Source: JACMMS01 sp043758775 (GTDB lineage Bacteria > Pseudomonadota > Gammaproteobacteria > Burkholderiales > Methylophilaceae). Taken from it: 41,609 nt of DNA. Below are positions 1 through 7,815 of the stretch, in pieces; the stretch's first letter is position 1; every line of letters starts with the position of its first letter. The notes below the pieces were generated by a model, which was given only the letters and a program-made list of their open reading frames with translations, did no database searches and was not told where the DNA came from. The DNA lies in the NCBI GenBank assembly GCA_043758775.1, contig JAYVMU010000054.1, forward strand, positions 1 to 41,609, written 5' to 3'. The translations under genes were made by a program, and so were the position numbers.

Positions 1-3000
1 AGCAATACGCCAAACTTCAAAGAAATATCGAAGCAAATGACGCAAGAGATGGTGGACAACCTGAACCGGGTAACTCGCAACCTCCCCGATTAAATCAAGC
101 CGAGCGGGGCAGTTACACCCCCGAATCAAACACAATCTCGTTACTTAAAGACGCAGACTTATCGACCTTTGTGCATGAGCTAGGGCACCACTTCTTAGAG
201 ATGACGGCAGACCTAGCTAAGCAACCGGATGCGCCTGCCGCAATCACTAGCGACTTTAATAAAATATTAAATTGGTTTGGCGTCAAAGACGCAACCGCTT
301 GGGATGCGCTTTCTTTTGAAGACAAGCGCGAATACCACGAGCAATTTGCTCGAGGCTTTGAGTCGTATCTATTTGAAGGTAAGGCACCTAACCTAGAATT
401 GCAACCCGTCTTTGCGCGTGTACGTGCATGGCTTACTCACGTCTATCAATCCCTCACGTCATTAAACGTTAAGCTTACGCCCGAAGTGCGTGGCGTATTT
501 GATCGCATGCTGGCCAGTGAAAAGACCATTAAGGAAGCCGAAGCCGCGCGCGTCTTTGAGCCGTTGTTTACTGAGAAGCCCGAAGGCATGTCAGACACCG
601 ACTGGCAAGATTATAAAGACCTAGGCCAGCAAGCCACGCAGGATGCGGTATCAGACCTAGAATCAAAATCATTACGCGATATGAAGTGGCTATCGAATGC
701 CAAGAGCCGCATTCTTAAGGACTTGCAAAAAGAAGCGAAGGCCACGCGCGATCGCGTCATGGGCGAAGTACAAGAGCAAGTGTATAACTCACCTACGCAC
801 AAGGCGCAGGAGATGATGGAGGCCAACCCAAAACTAGATAAAGAGGTAGTGGCCGAAGTGCATGGCTTTAAATCTGCTAAAGAAATGACGCAAGCCATTA
901 CGGACGCAGGTAACGATCGTACGCAAATCGAAGCGCTCACCGATACGCGCATGTTGCAAGAGCATGGCGAATTGACGTCACCGCGTGCAATTGATGAGGC
1001 GGCAAGTGCTGCCATTCATAACGAAGCGCGCGCACGCTTCATGGCCACCGGACTTAAGATATTGGCCAAGTCCCCTATCCCAGCTAAGCTACTTTTGAAA
1101 GGTGCCAAAGAAGCGGCCGCGTCTGCTATTGAAGCTAAAAAGGTAGGCGATATTAACCCTCGTCAATACGAAGCCGCAGAAGCCAGGGCCAATAAAGAAG
1201 CAATTAAGCTCGCACCAAAAGAGCCAGCTGAGGCAGCTATGGCGCAACGCGCAGCCTTACTCAATAATCAATTAGCCAAAGCCGCTCGCGATGCGCAAAC
1301 TGAAATTCAAAAAACGGTTGATTACTTTAAGAAGCTGGGTAAAGAGAGCATTAGATCTAAGATCGACGTAGACATCCGCGAGCAAATAGATAACTTGCTT
1401 GAGCGCTTTGACTTCCGTCAGAAGCCAACGGACGGTCCTACCAAACAACAAGTACAGTTACAACAATGGGTAGACTCGCAGAAAGCTTTAGGCTATACGC
1501 CTATGGAGCATCCCGATATTATGAATCCCGAAATACGCACGCCATATAAAAATATGTCGATGGATCAGTTGCGTGGGCTTCGCGATACAGTCAAGTCTTT
1601 AGAGACTATCGGCCGTGAGCGTCGCACCATTACCGTAGACGGCGTTAAGCAGGATGTTAAAGACTACGTTCAAAATCAGCTTATTCCGAAAATGATTGAA
1701 CGCGGTGAAAAGTTTACCAATGCGCAAATTGCCGATCGACCGCGCAAAGGAGTTGATCCTATGTGGCGCGTTACCTTGGATCGCTTAAGCTCCTGGCTTC
1801 GGGCTGGATTTTCTGAGTTTACTCGACCTGATTATAAGGCGAATAAATATGACTTGCATGAGTTGATGGGGCCATTCCAAAAATCAATCTCTGAGCGCTT
1901 GATCGGAGCCTCATATAAGTTCGGCGACTCGATGGATCAAATCGGTATGCTGAAAAAACAACGCATGATTGATTACGGCTTAGATAAAGAGTGGCAAAAA
2001 TCACTAGACGATATTATGTCCGGGCATAATTTAATGGACAATTCTCTTGCGGAGCCTATTCAACGACGCCTTACACGCGGCGACTTTATTGGCATCGCGC
2101 TTCACGTAGGTAATGAGTCTAACTTTGACAAACTTGTTAAGGGCATGGGCTGGAAACCTGAGGACGTATGGCAAGCCTTGCATGACAACATGGGGCATAA
2201 AGACTGGAATGCAGCTAAAACGATGGGCGAAATGGCTGGCGCAAAGTGGGATGAAATGGCCGACATGAATAGGCGCCTAGGCAATGATACTCCCGCTAAG
2301 ATTGAGCCTCGCCCATTCCCGACTAAATATGGCGACATGCCCGGCTGGTATTCACCGATTGACTATGATCCTATTCGATCACGCTTAGGCGCACGCAAGG
2401 CAGAAGCCAACGCGGTCAATCCAACAGAAGGATTATTCGGTCGCGATTATTATAGAGCAGACACCACGACTAACGGATCTCTTAATGCGCGCTCGACCGG
2501 ATATTATGATTTTATCAACTTAGACTGGCGCCCAGTAGAGAAGCGCATAAGCGATACTCTACGTGATCTCGCTTTCCGCGAAGCCTTGATTGACGTACAT
2601 AAAATCTATAGTAATAAAGACTTCCGCGGACAATTCCAACGCTCCTATGGCCCCGAGGAATATACGCACATGGGCGACTGGCTAGGTCGGCTTGTCAATG
2701 CCGAGATCGGCGATGAAGGGCAAAGTAAATTAGCGGCCATCATGGCATCATCTCGTCGCGCCTTAGTAGCTAATGGCGTGGCATTCCGTATCTCGACTAT
2801 GCTTAAGCATGGCGGCAGTGCGGGCGCTAAGTCTGCCGGCTTTCTAGCGGGCGGGGGTAAAAAGTATTTTGCTAAACGCATTGCGCAAATGGTTACAAAT
2901 TATAAGAATGAAGTAGCCGACGCCTTGGCCAAGTTCCCCGAGATCCGTCAGCGATTACGCCAACAAGATCGAGATTTTAGTCGCGCCGTGACAGCGATAT

Positions 3001-3806
3001 TTGAACCAGAAAGTATCCACGGTAAAGCTGAACGATACGGCCATGCTGGCGTTGCTTGGCTAGACTTCTTTACGGCCGTGCCAACTGCGCATGCCGCGTA
3101 TGACTGGGCGACTACCGAAGGGATCCCAAAACGGTTAGGCGGTACTGGGCAGCCCATGAGCGAAGCCGACGCCATTAAGTTTGCGAGCAAGATGGTACGC
3201 GAAGCCCACGGATCTACCAACGAGGCGTCGCGATCTTTGTTGATTAACAATAAGTCTGAGCTGGTCAAAACTTTGACTACCCTACACGGCTTTATGAATA
3301 ATGCCTTTGGCCAAAACGCAGACGCACTGGACAAGCTACTCCACGCCAAAGGCTTCGGCAAGCCCGAATTATTAGCGCGCACAATGATGGCGCAAATTGT
3401 GCCTGGCATCATGGCGGGCTATATCACCTTTGGCGGCCCTACCGATAAAGAGACTTGGCTAGGCTGGGCATTCCATCACATAGGCGGGGAGTTTGCAGGC
3501 ATGGTGCCGATGGTGCGCGATGCTTGGAGCTTGGCAGCTGACGGGCACGAAAGCGCCGGATCCATGCCATGGGTACGTGCGCTTTCCGACGTGCATAAAC
3601 TGGTCAAGGACGCTGGCCAAGGATCGGAAGCTAAGCACCCGATCAAGGATGCGGGCAACGTGGCTGGGCTATTGTTACCCGGCTTAGGTCAAGGCGGTAC
3701 TACTTCGCAATATCTTTATGACGCAGCTAAAGGCAATCAACCTCATGAAACTGTAAGCCAATGGCTACGCGGAATTATGTCAGGCAAAGCGGAGGCTTCG
3801 CGCTAG
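1..3806 (+). CDS. Giant phage virion protein with zincin metallopeptidase motif (5' partial)
   Basis: The reading frame is open from base 3 with no stop, so the true start lies left of the window; the GTG at 171 is an internal valine. At 174-188 it encodes HELGH, a perfect HExxH zinc-peptidase motif, followed about 45 residues on by a GFESYL segment that could carry the third, glutamate zinc ligand. The middle is long, charged and helical (Ala/Lys/Glu-rich). The last quarter has several hydrophobic stretches, such as MMAQIVPGIMAGYITFGG. At more than 1260 residues, lying directly before a tail fibre gene, it resembles the giant internal-virion or DNA-ejection proteins of podoviruses, which often carry peptidase domains. 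Role in the virion is inferred from size, hydrophobic segments and position; the zincin motif is seen directly. Peptidase substrate is unknown: it could be cell wall, host protein or self-processing. Confidence 0.75.
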   Translation, partial: QYAKLQRNIEANDARDGGQPEPGNSQPPRLNQAERGSYTPESNTISLLKDADLSTFVHELGHHFLEMTADLAKQPDAPAAITSDFNKILNWFGVKDATAWDALSFEDKREYHEQFARGFESYLFEGKAPNLELQPVFARVRAWLTHVYQSLTSLNVKLTPEVRGVFDRMLASEKTIKEAEAARVFEPLFTEKPEGMSDTDWQDYKDLGQQATQDAVSDLESKSLRDMKWLSNAKSRILKDLQKEAKATRDRVMGEVQEQVYNSPTHKAQEMMEANPKLDKEVVAEVHGFKSAKEMTQAITDAGNDRTQIEALTDTRMLQEHGELTSPRAIDEAASAAIHNEARARFMATGLKILAKSPIPAKLLLKGAKEAAASAIEAKKVGDINPRQYEAAEARANKEAIKLAPKEPAEAAMAQRAALLNNQLAKAARDAQTEIQKTVDYFKKLGKESIRSKIDVDIREQIDNLLERFDFRQKPTDGPTKQQVQLQQWVDSQKALGYTPMEHPDIMNPEIRTPYKNMSMDQLRGLRDTVKSLETIGRERRTITVDGVKQDVKDYVQNQLIPKMIERGEKFTNAQIADRPRKGVDPMWRVTLDRLSSWLRAGFSEFTRPDYKANKYDLHELMGPFQKSISERLIGASYKFGDSMDQIGMLKKQRMIDYGLDKEWQKSLDDIMSGHNLMDNSLAEPIQRRLTRGDFIGIALHVGNESNFDKLVKGMGWKPEDVWQALHDNMGHKDWNAAKTMGEMAGAKWDEMADMNRRLGNDTPAKIEPRPFPTKYGDMPGWYSPIDYDPIRSRLGARKAEANAVNPTEGLFGRDYYRADTTTNGSLNARSTGYYDFINLDWRPVEKRISDTLRDLAFREALIDVHKIYSNKDFRGQFQRSYGPEEYTHMGDWLGRLVNAEIGDEGQSKLAAIMASSRRALVANGVAFRISTMLKHGGSAGAKSAGFLAGGGKKYFAKRIAQMVTNYKNEVADALAKFPEIRQRLRQQDRDFSRAVTAIFEPESIHGKAERYGHAGVAWLDFFTAVPTAHAAYDWATTEGIPKRLGGTGQPMSEADAIKFASKMVREAHGSTNEASRSLLINNKSELVKTLTTLHGFMNNAFGQNADALDKLLHAKGFGKPELLARTMMAQIVPGIMAGYITFGGPTDKETWLGWAFHHIGGEFAGMVPMVRDAWSLAADGHESAGSMPWVRALSDVHKLVKDAGQGSEAKHPIKDAGNVAGLLLPGLGQGGTTSQYLYDAAKGNQPHETVSQWLRGIMSGKAEASR

Positions 3807-3859
3807 TTTTCTCACTTGCTTAAATCTGCCTAATAATTTGAAAAACTTAGAGGGCCGAT

Positions 3860-4960
3860 ATGAGTATCTCATCCAACGCAATACGCAAGGCAGGGCCTTC
3901 CCCCGGCAACGGACAGACTACGGCCTTCCCTTTTGCCTTCAAAGTATTTCAAGCCGCCGAGCTATTAGTTGTGCAAACTGATAACTCAAACGTGGAAACC
4001 GTACAGGTTATCACGAGCCAGTACACCGTTGCTTTGAATACAAACCAAGATAGCAACCCTGGCGGCACTGTTACAATGTTGATAGCGCCACCAACGGGAT
4101 TTTTGCTAACAATCGCCAGTCAAATTACCAACACGCAACCCGTGGTATTAACAAACAACGGCGGATTTTACCCTACAGTTATTAACGATGCATTAGATCG
4201 CTCGACTATTCAAATACAACAATTAAGTGAGCAAGTGAGTCGTGCGGTAAAAACTTCTATTTCAAGCTCCACGACGGCCGATCAAATACTTACTAGCATT
4301 ATTACGAGCGTAAGTACCGCCGGGGTTAGTGCCACTGCGGCATCTGGCAGTGCCACTGCGGCAGCGAGCAGCGCGGTGTCGGCAACAGCTAGTGCAACTG
4401 CGGCTGCTAATAGCGCAACATCGGCAGCATCAAGCGCGGCGGCTGCGGCGACTATTGTTAGTTTTTCTCCAGGTACAAGACTAGCATTTAACCAAGCAGC
4501 TGCTCCTACAGGGTGGACCAAAGATACTAGTGCTGCTCTTGACGATAGCATTATGCGAATTGTTGTGGGTAATGGTGGAGGTAATGGTGGTGCTACTACA
4601 TTTAGTACATTTAATGCTCAGGTATCTACAGCAGCATTTGTACTAACGATTAACGAAATGCCTAACCACACCCATACAGATAGTGGCCATAATCACTCTC
4701 AAAATGCACATAGTCATAGCGATTACTATCAAGTGACTTCTGTTTCTGTAACGAGAAGAGTAACAACAGGCACCATAGGGGATCCACTAACCGTTGATGC
4801 TATAACTGAAACAGGGGGAAGTACAACTACAGGCGTAGCAACAGCAACAAATAATGCAGCCTCAGCAAATATTACTGCAACAGGCGGTAGTGCTGGTCAC
4901 TCGCATGGAATAACAACAGCTATTAAATATAACGATTTTATTATAGGGGTTAAAACTTAA
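3860..4960 (+). CDS. Phage tail fibre, T7-type N-terminus and His-rich tip
   Basis: A 366-residue protein in three parts. Residues 1 to about 130 form a podovirus tail-fibre N-terminal domain of the kind that attaches to the tail (GNGQTTAFPFAF, later NDALDRSTIQIQQL and a short coiled coil). Residues about 145-200 are an Ala/Ser/Thr-rich spacer built of SAxxA-like repeats. Residues about 205-366 form a receptor-binding tip that opens with FNQAAAPTGW and has HTHTDSGHNHSQ, HSHSD and HSHG clusters. HxH clusters coordinate metal ions in the needle-like tips of some tail fibres, for example T4 gp37. The gene starts 53 bases after the giant virion protein, with GAGGG upstream of the ATG. Codon use becomes AT-rich from about base 4455, suggesting that the tip was acquired by recombination. 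It overlaps the next gene by one base (TAATG). Confidence 0.85.
   Translation: MSISSNAIRKAGPSPGNGQTTAFPFAFKVFQAAELLVVQTDNSNVETVQVITSQYTVALNTNQDSNPGGTVTMLIAPPTGFLLTIASQITNTQPVVLTNNGGFYPTVINDALDRSTIQIQQLSEQVSRAVKTSISSSTTADQILTSIITSVSTAGVSATAASGSATAAASSAVSATASATAAANSATSAASSAAAAATIVSFSPGTRLAFNQAAAPTGWTKDTSAALDDSIMRIVVGNGGGNGGATTFSTFNAQVSTAAFVLTINEMPNHTHTDSGHNHSQNAHSHSDYYQVTSVSVTRRVTTGTIGDPLTVDAITETGGSTTTGVATATNNAASANITATGGSAGHSHGITTAIKYNDFIIGVKT
4328..4363 (+). repeat. 15-bp direct repeat in tail fibre spacer
   Basis: AGTGCCACTGCGGCA occurs at 4328-4342 and again at 4349-4363, a period of 21 bases (7 codons). It encodes repeated Ser-Ala-Thr-Ala-Ala units of the fibre spacer. Such a repeat could let the spacer change length by slippage or recombination, just upstream of the compositional break at the tip. 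Confidence 0.8.
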
Positions 4961-5289
4961 TGGCTAAAGACGCAAAAATTATATGCCCAATGATGGGTGG
5001 TGAAGAATGTGTAGAAGATGGTGCAATTAGAAACGGTGAATTAGTAAAGTGCCGTTTTTGGATAACTGTAATGGGTAAAAATCCTCAAAGTGGGGAAACC
5101 GTAAATAGCGGAGATTGCGCTATGGCCTGGATGCCAGTATTACTTATAGAGAATAGTAAAGTAAACAGAGAAACTGGAGCTGCTATAGAGTCTATGCGTA
5201 ATGAAAGCGTCACTACTGGGGATCAAATAACAAACGCCCTAATACATGCTGCAAATAGCAGCAATAGAAGGGCACTAAAAGCAAACTAG
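4960..5289 (+). CDS. Cys-containing conserved phage protein, unknown function
   Basis: A 109-residue soluble protein whose ATG shares its first base with the stop of the tail fibre gene (TAATG), so translation is probably coupled. It has an N-terminal CPMMGGEEC segment, then CRFW and DCAMAWMP, giving four cysteines that could bind a metal or form disulphides. The C-terminal half (ETGAAIESMRNE) looks helical. Small proteins of this type often follow tail fibres in podovirus-like prophages, where they may act as fibre chaperone or accessory factor; that is inference from position only. Base composition is AT-rich like the tail tip and unlike the giant virion protein, so it was probably exchanged together with the tip. 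Confidence 0.6.
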   Translation: MAKDAKIICPMMGGEECVEDGAIRNGELVKCRFWITVMGKNPQSGETVNSGDCAMAWMPVLLIENSKVNRETGAAIESMRNESVTTGDQITNALIHAANSSNRRALKAN

Positions 5290-5351
5290 TAATTGCTTAG
5301 AGTAGTGTTAGTAAGGTAGTACATCGTTTAATTTTAATATAGGAGCAATAA

Positions 5352-5540
5352 ATGAAAAAAGTATTAGTAGTAGGTGCATTATTAGCTTGTTTAGGTTTAG
5401 CTGCTTGTGGTAGCGATACAAGTCTTTCTCAAGGTGTTACAACCCCAGCTCAATTTGGAACAATAAAACCAGCTAGTCCGGGCTTTGGTCTACCACCAGT
5501 ACCCGAAAAAAATGGTATGGCTGACTATAAAACTAAATAA
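5352..5540 (+). CDS. Small phage-encoded lipoprotein
   Basis: A 62-residue protein with a classical lipoprotein signal: MKK, a hydrophobic run, then the lipobox LAAC with Cys19 as the lipidated residue. The mature part is short, Pro/Gly-rich and unstructured. A good ribosome site (AGGAGC) precedes the ATG. A lipoprotein between tail and lysis genes in a prophage could act in superinfection exclusion or lysis, but no family was recognised. It shares the AT-rich composition of the preceding two coding regions. Confidence 0.65.
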   Translation: MKKVLVVGALLACLGLAACGSDTSLSQGVTTPAQFGTIKPASPGFGLPPVPEKNGMADYKTK

Positions 5541-5563
5541 ACCCATACTGAATAAGGATAATT

Positions 5564-5899
5564 ATGACATCGATGGAATGGGATTTTCTACTCAAAATAC
5601 TAGGGGGGATGTCCTTTATCCTTTTCACAATTTTATGGTGGTGGATAAGTCAAATCAATGCTGGCATGAAAACTCTCGCAGGCAGCATTGTTGATTTAGC
5701 TAAAAGCACAATGGAAAACAGCACAAAAGTAAACGTCTCGGTACAACACCAACTCACGGATATTAAAATGCGTATCGTCCGCGACTACGTGCCTCGGCAA
5801 GAACTAGACGAGCGCTTTGAAAAGATAGATAGTAAACAAGAGCGCGCTAACGACAAGCTGGATTCCATTTTAAATATTTTAGCTAGAGATAAAAAATGA
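5564..5899 (+). CDS. Phage membrane protein with coiled coil, possible lysis or holin-associated factor
   Basis: A 111-residue protein with one N-terminal membrane segment (about residues 8-30, rich in Trp/Phe/Ile) and a long charged helical tail predicted to form a coiled coil (ELDERFEKIDSKQERANDKL). AAGGATA precedes the ATG. Its stop overlaps the start of the muramidase gene (ATGA at 5896-5899), so it belongs to the lysis cassette. The one-TM-plus-coiled-coil layout is seen in several phage lysis-associated membrane proteins, but the topology differs from classical XhlA. Role in lysis is inferred from position. Confidence 0.6.
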   Translation: MTSMEWDFLLKILGGMSFILFTILWWWISQINAGMKTLAGSIVDLAKSTMENSTKVNVSVQHQLTDIKMRIVRDYVPRQELDERFEKIDSKQERANDKLDSILNILARDKK

Positions 5900-6381
5900 T
5901 GACAGATTTTAATACTTCTTTTGATCGGCTTCTCGGCAACGAAGGCGGGTATGTTTTCAACCCTGCCGATCCAGGTGGCGAGACGAACTGGGGTATTTCA
6001 AAGCGCAGCTATCCTACCGTAGATATTAAAAACTTAACGCGCGATCAAGCGCGCGATATTTATTATCAAGATTTTTGGTTGCCTTTAGCTGGCGACACTT
6101 TACCTGGAAGCGTGGCCTTCCAACTCTTTGACTTTGCCGTAAATAGCGGCATCCAAACTGCGCTTCGCGCTTATCAACGCGCCCTTGGCGTAGCGGACGA
6201 TGGAAACTTTGGGTCAGCATCTTTGGCTGCGGCGCAAGCCATGCCCGCCGATAAACAGATCATGCGTGTACTGGGCGAGCGCTTAGACTTTATGCGTAAG
6301 CTAAGAGCATGGCCGACTTTTGGATCCGGCTGGGCAGGGCGTATCGCGAACGATCTACGCTTTGGCGCGGGGGATATATGA
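5896..6381 (+). CDS. Phage endolysin, glycoside hydrolase family 108 muramidase
   Basis: A 161-residue protein with the hallmark of GH108 (TtsA/ZliS-like) muramidases: FDRLLGNEGGYVFNPADPGGETNWGIS near the N-terminus, here at residues 8-34. The glutamate of EGGY is the expected catalytic acid. The C-terminal half (FQLFDFAVNSG, ALRAYQRALGV, then DDGNFG) matches the peptidoglycan-binding part that usually follows. There is no signal peptide, so export should need a holin or another route. It cleaves the glycan of peptidoglycan at the end of the lytic cycle. Two adjacent ATGs (5896 and 5899) are possible starts. It overlaps the genes on both sides by four bases. Confidence 0.9.
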   Translation: MMTDFNTSFDRLLGNEGGYVFNPADPGGETNWGISKRSYPTVDIKNLTRDQARDIYYQDFWLPLAGDTLPGSVAFQLFDFAVNSGIQTALRAYQRALGVADDGNFGSASLAAAQAMPADKQIMRVLGERLDFMRKLRAWPTFGSGWAGRIANDLRFGAGDI

Positions 6382-6458
6382 ATGATCAAGACTTTTTAGA
6401 TGTACTTTTAGTGATTATTGTTTTAGCAGGATTGGCCTTGGCGCTTAGCCTTGGATAG
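6378..6458 (+). CDS. 26-residue membrane peptide in the lysis cassette
   Basis: An ATG at 6378 overlaps the muramidase stop (ATGA) and opens a 26-codon frame ending at TAG 6456-6458. The peptide starts MNDQDF and then has one hydrophobic helix (LLVIIVLAGLALALSLG). Tight coupling to the endolysin and the single membrane span suggest a real phage micro-protein, possibly a holin, antiholin or holin helper. It is too short for most gene callers. Expression is inferred from the overlap and the coding arrangement only. Confidence 0.5.
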   Translation: MNDQDFLDVLLVIIVLAGLALALSLG

Positions 6459-6466
6459 GGGCATAT

Positions 6467-6697
6467 ATGAAAAAAATATTTAAAGACTGGCTAACAGGCA
6501 TTGATGGCCAAACCTATGACATGGCGCGCTTTTTATGGGCGCTAACGGTATTGGTATTTTTAGGTTGCGCACTCTATGCCATCTATAAAGGGCAAGCTTG
6601 GGACGCCGTGCAATATGGCACTGGCGCAGGCCTTGTACTAGCTGGCGGCGGCGTGGCTATTGGGATGAAAGCTAAAACAGAACCGGGGGGCCAATGA
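6467..6697 (+). CDS. Holin-like phage membrane protein
   Basis: A 76-residue protein with a short cytosolic-looking N-terminus (MKKIFKDWLTGIDGQTYD) and two predicted membrane spans, about residues 23-41 and 50-66, with a charged C-terminus. Size, two-span topology and position between the muramidase and the spanin genes fit a small holin. Its stop overlaps the Rz start (ATGA at 6694-6697). Holins have little sequence conservation, so the call rests on topology and context. The 26-residue peptide just upstream is a rival or partner for the same role. Confidence 0.6.
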   Translation: MKKIFKDWLTGIDGQTYDMARFLWALTVLVFLGCALYAIYKGQAWDAVQYGTGAGLVLAGGGVAIGMKAKTEPGGQ

Positions 6698-7239
6698 ACC
6701 CGCTTAGTTTAATCCCTGCGCCTTATCAACTGTTAGCCAAGGGCATAGCCTTGCTAGCATTAGTTATCGCGTTGTGGGCAGCTTGGCACTCGTTCACCGG
6801 ACATTACATCGCCATTGGCAAAGCCGAAGTCCAAGCGCAATGGGATAAGCAGAAGGCCGCGGATGTCATAGCAACCGTTGCCGCGCAACAAGCGGTACTC
6901 GCAAAAGAAAGACAGGCGGCTATTCAACAGGCCACCACGATCAGCGCTTTACAGGAGAGTTATAAAAATGAAATACAAGCACGCGATAAAACTATTAATG
7001 ATCTTAACCTTGGCGCTCGCAGGATGCGCCTCATCTCCGGCCATAACGAAATCAATCACAGTTTGCCCGACGCTACCCCCAGCGCCAGCGTCAGTAATGA
7101 AACCTGTAGCGTCCGACTACCGGCAGAGATTGGAGCAATTGCTATTAGACTCGGCAGCGACGCCAACGACACCGCCGACCAACTAAGAGCGTGCCAAGCA
7201 ATTATTTTACAAGATCGGGCTATTTGTAATGGGCGTTAG
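6694..7239 (+). CDS. Rz-like inner-membrane spanin
   Basis: A 181-residue protein with an N-terminal signal anchor (LLAKGIALLALVIALWAAW, about residues 14-32) followed by a long Ala/Gln/Lys-rich helical periplasmic region (EVQAQWDKQKAADVIATVAA) that should form a coiled coil. This is the layout of lambda Rz i-spanins, which join an outer-membrane Rz1 lipoprotein to fuse the membranes in the last step of lysis. The presence of an Rz1-type lipoprotein in another frame inside this gene strongly supports the assignment. The start overlaps the upstream holin-like gene by four bases. Confidence 0.85.
   Translation: MNPLSLIPAPYQLLAKGIALLALVIALWAAWHSFTGHYIAIGKAEVQAQWDKQKAADVIATVAAQQAVLAKERQAAIQQATTISALQESYKNEIQARDKTINDLNLGARRMRLISGHNEINHSLPDATPSASVSNETCSVRLPAEIGAIAIRLGSDANDTADQLRACQAIILQDRAICNGR
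6968..7186 (+). CDS. Rz1-like outer-membrane spanin lipoprotein nested within Rz
   Basis: A 72-residue protein encoded wholly inside the Rz gene in the +1 frame. The start ATG at 6968 follows the ribosome site CAGGAGAG. It has a lipoprotein signal with lipobox LAGC (Cys20) and a proline-rich mature part (CPTLPPAPASVMKP), both typical of Rz1 o-spanins. Full nesting of Rz1 in Rz is a well-known phage arrangement. The frame is also open for 30 codons upstream, but the strong Shine-Dalgarno and the signal peptide settle the start. Confidence 0.9.
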   Translation: MKYKHAIKLLMILTLALAGCASSPAITKSITVCPTLPPAPASVMKPVASDYRQRLEQLLLDSAATPTTPPTN

Positions 7240-7370
7240 AGTTGGCTCATAGAATTAAGTAACCCCGCGCGGGTACTTGTTTGTACAAGGATAAGTTTTT
7301 TACTCTATGTGCCAAATTAATATAGCTAACTTATTGTTTATATTAAATTAATTAATCAAAGAATGCTCTG

Positions 7371-7416
7371 ACTGGGGGACTAGGGGCCGCAGGTTCAAAT
7401 CCTGTCACGCTGACCA
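7371..7416 (+). other. Prophage attachment-site duplicate: 3' fragment of a tRNA gene, probably tRNA-Pro(GGG)
   Basis: The segment reads as the 3' part of a tRNA. It begins in the anticodon loop (CTGGGGG), continues with the 3' anticodon strand (ACTAG) and a variable loop, then a complete T arm (GCAGG, TTCAAAT, CCTGT), the acceptor strand CACGCTG, discriminator A and CCA. The matching 5' half (D arm, acceptor 5' strand) is absent upstream. A tRNA 3' end left about 130 bases after the phage spanin genes is what integration into a plus-strand tRNA gene leaves at the distal end of a prophage. The intact tRNA and integrase should lie left of the window. The proline identity rests on the GGG anticodon and resemblance to proline tRNAs. 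Confidence 0.75.
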
Positions 7417-7538
7417 CTTACGTCGCTATTGGCGGCAGCTTTATGATGATCGAAGCTAGCCGTTTCGTGCCGATGTATTAGTTATTCATTGCCTTGATTG
7501 TATGCGCAGTTGCCCTAATAGGGATTTCATTTTCATAA
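7416..7538 (+). pseudogene. Remnant of a membrane protein C-terminus with in-frame stop
   Basis: Directly after the tRNA fragment one frame reads TYVAIGGSFMMIEASRFVPMY, then TAG at 7479-7481, then LFIALIVCAVALIGISFS and TAA. Read through the TAG this looks like the C-terminal tail of a hydrophobic membrane protein, but no start or N-terminal part is present. I regard it as debris at the insertion boundary. The stretch 7240-7370 between Rz and the tRNA fragment contains only a GC-rich 10-bp palindrome at 7264-7273, and 7539-7656 is AT-rich with nothing I recognise. Confidence 0.35.
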
Positions 7539-7656
7539 TATAGTCTACTATCTTAGTATTGGTTATTACTAATCAGTTAAGTACAGCGTCTATTTTCATT
7601 GGGCGGATTCTTTCTATTCGCTCTAAGATTACCTAGGGCACGGTGTTCAAAAAGAT

Positions 7657-7815
7657 ATGCAACATTTGGACTTTATTGCACCCGATGTAAAACGTACACT
7701 TAGAGATGCAGGCTTCTTTACCTTGGAACCACAAATACGCCTGAAGGGTGGTCGCTTTGCTTTCAAACATGAAAACATCTATTACTTCAATGATCAGGGT
7801 TTGCAAGAGTTGTAG
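7657..7815 (+). CDS. Small ORF or C-terminal gene remnant, unknown
   Basis: A 52-codon frame from ATG 7657 to TAG 7815 encodes a basic/aromatic peptide with a protein-like sequence (APDVKRTLRDAGFFTLEP, KHENIYYFNDQGLQEL). The frame is open upstream to a TAA at 7624-7626 and reads DYLGHGVQKDM before the ATG, which also looks coding, so this may be the tail of a longer, truncated protein. No ribosome site is evident before the ATG. Family not recognised. It lies in the gap between the prophage end and the copper efflux operon and is probably gene debris. Confidence 0.35.
   Translation: MQHLDFIAPDVKRTLRDAGFFTLEPQIRLKGGRFAFKHENIYYFNDQGLQEL

Noticed and set aside
7264..7301. GC palindrome CCCGCGCGGG followed at distance by T-run, possible phage terminator
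   Set aside because: The T run begins more than 20 bases after the palindrome and the intervening CTTG/CAAG stem is only four pairs.
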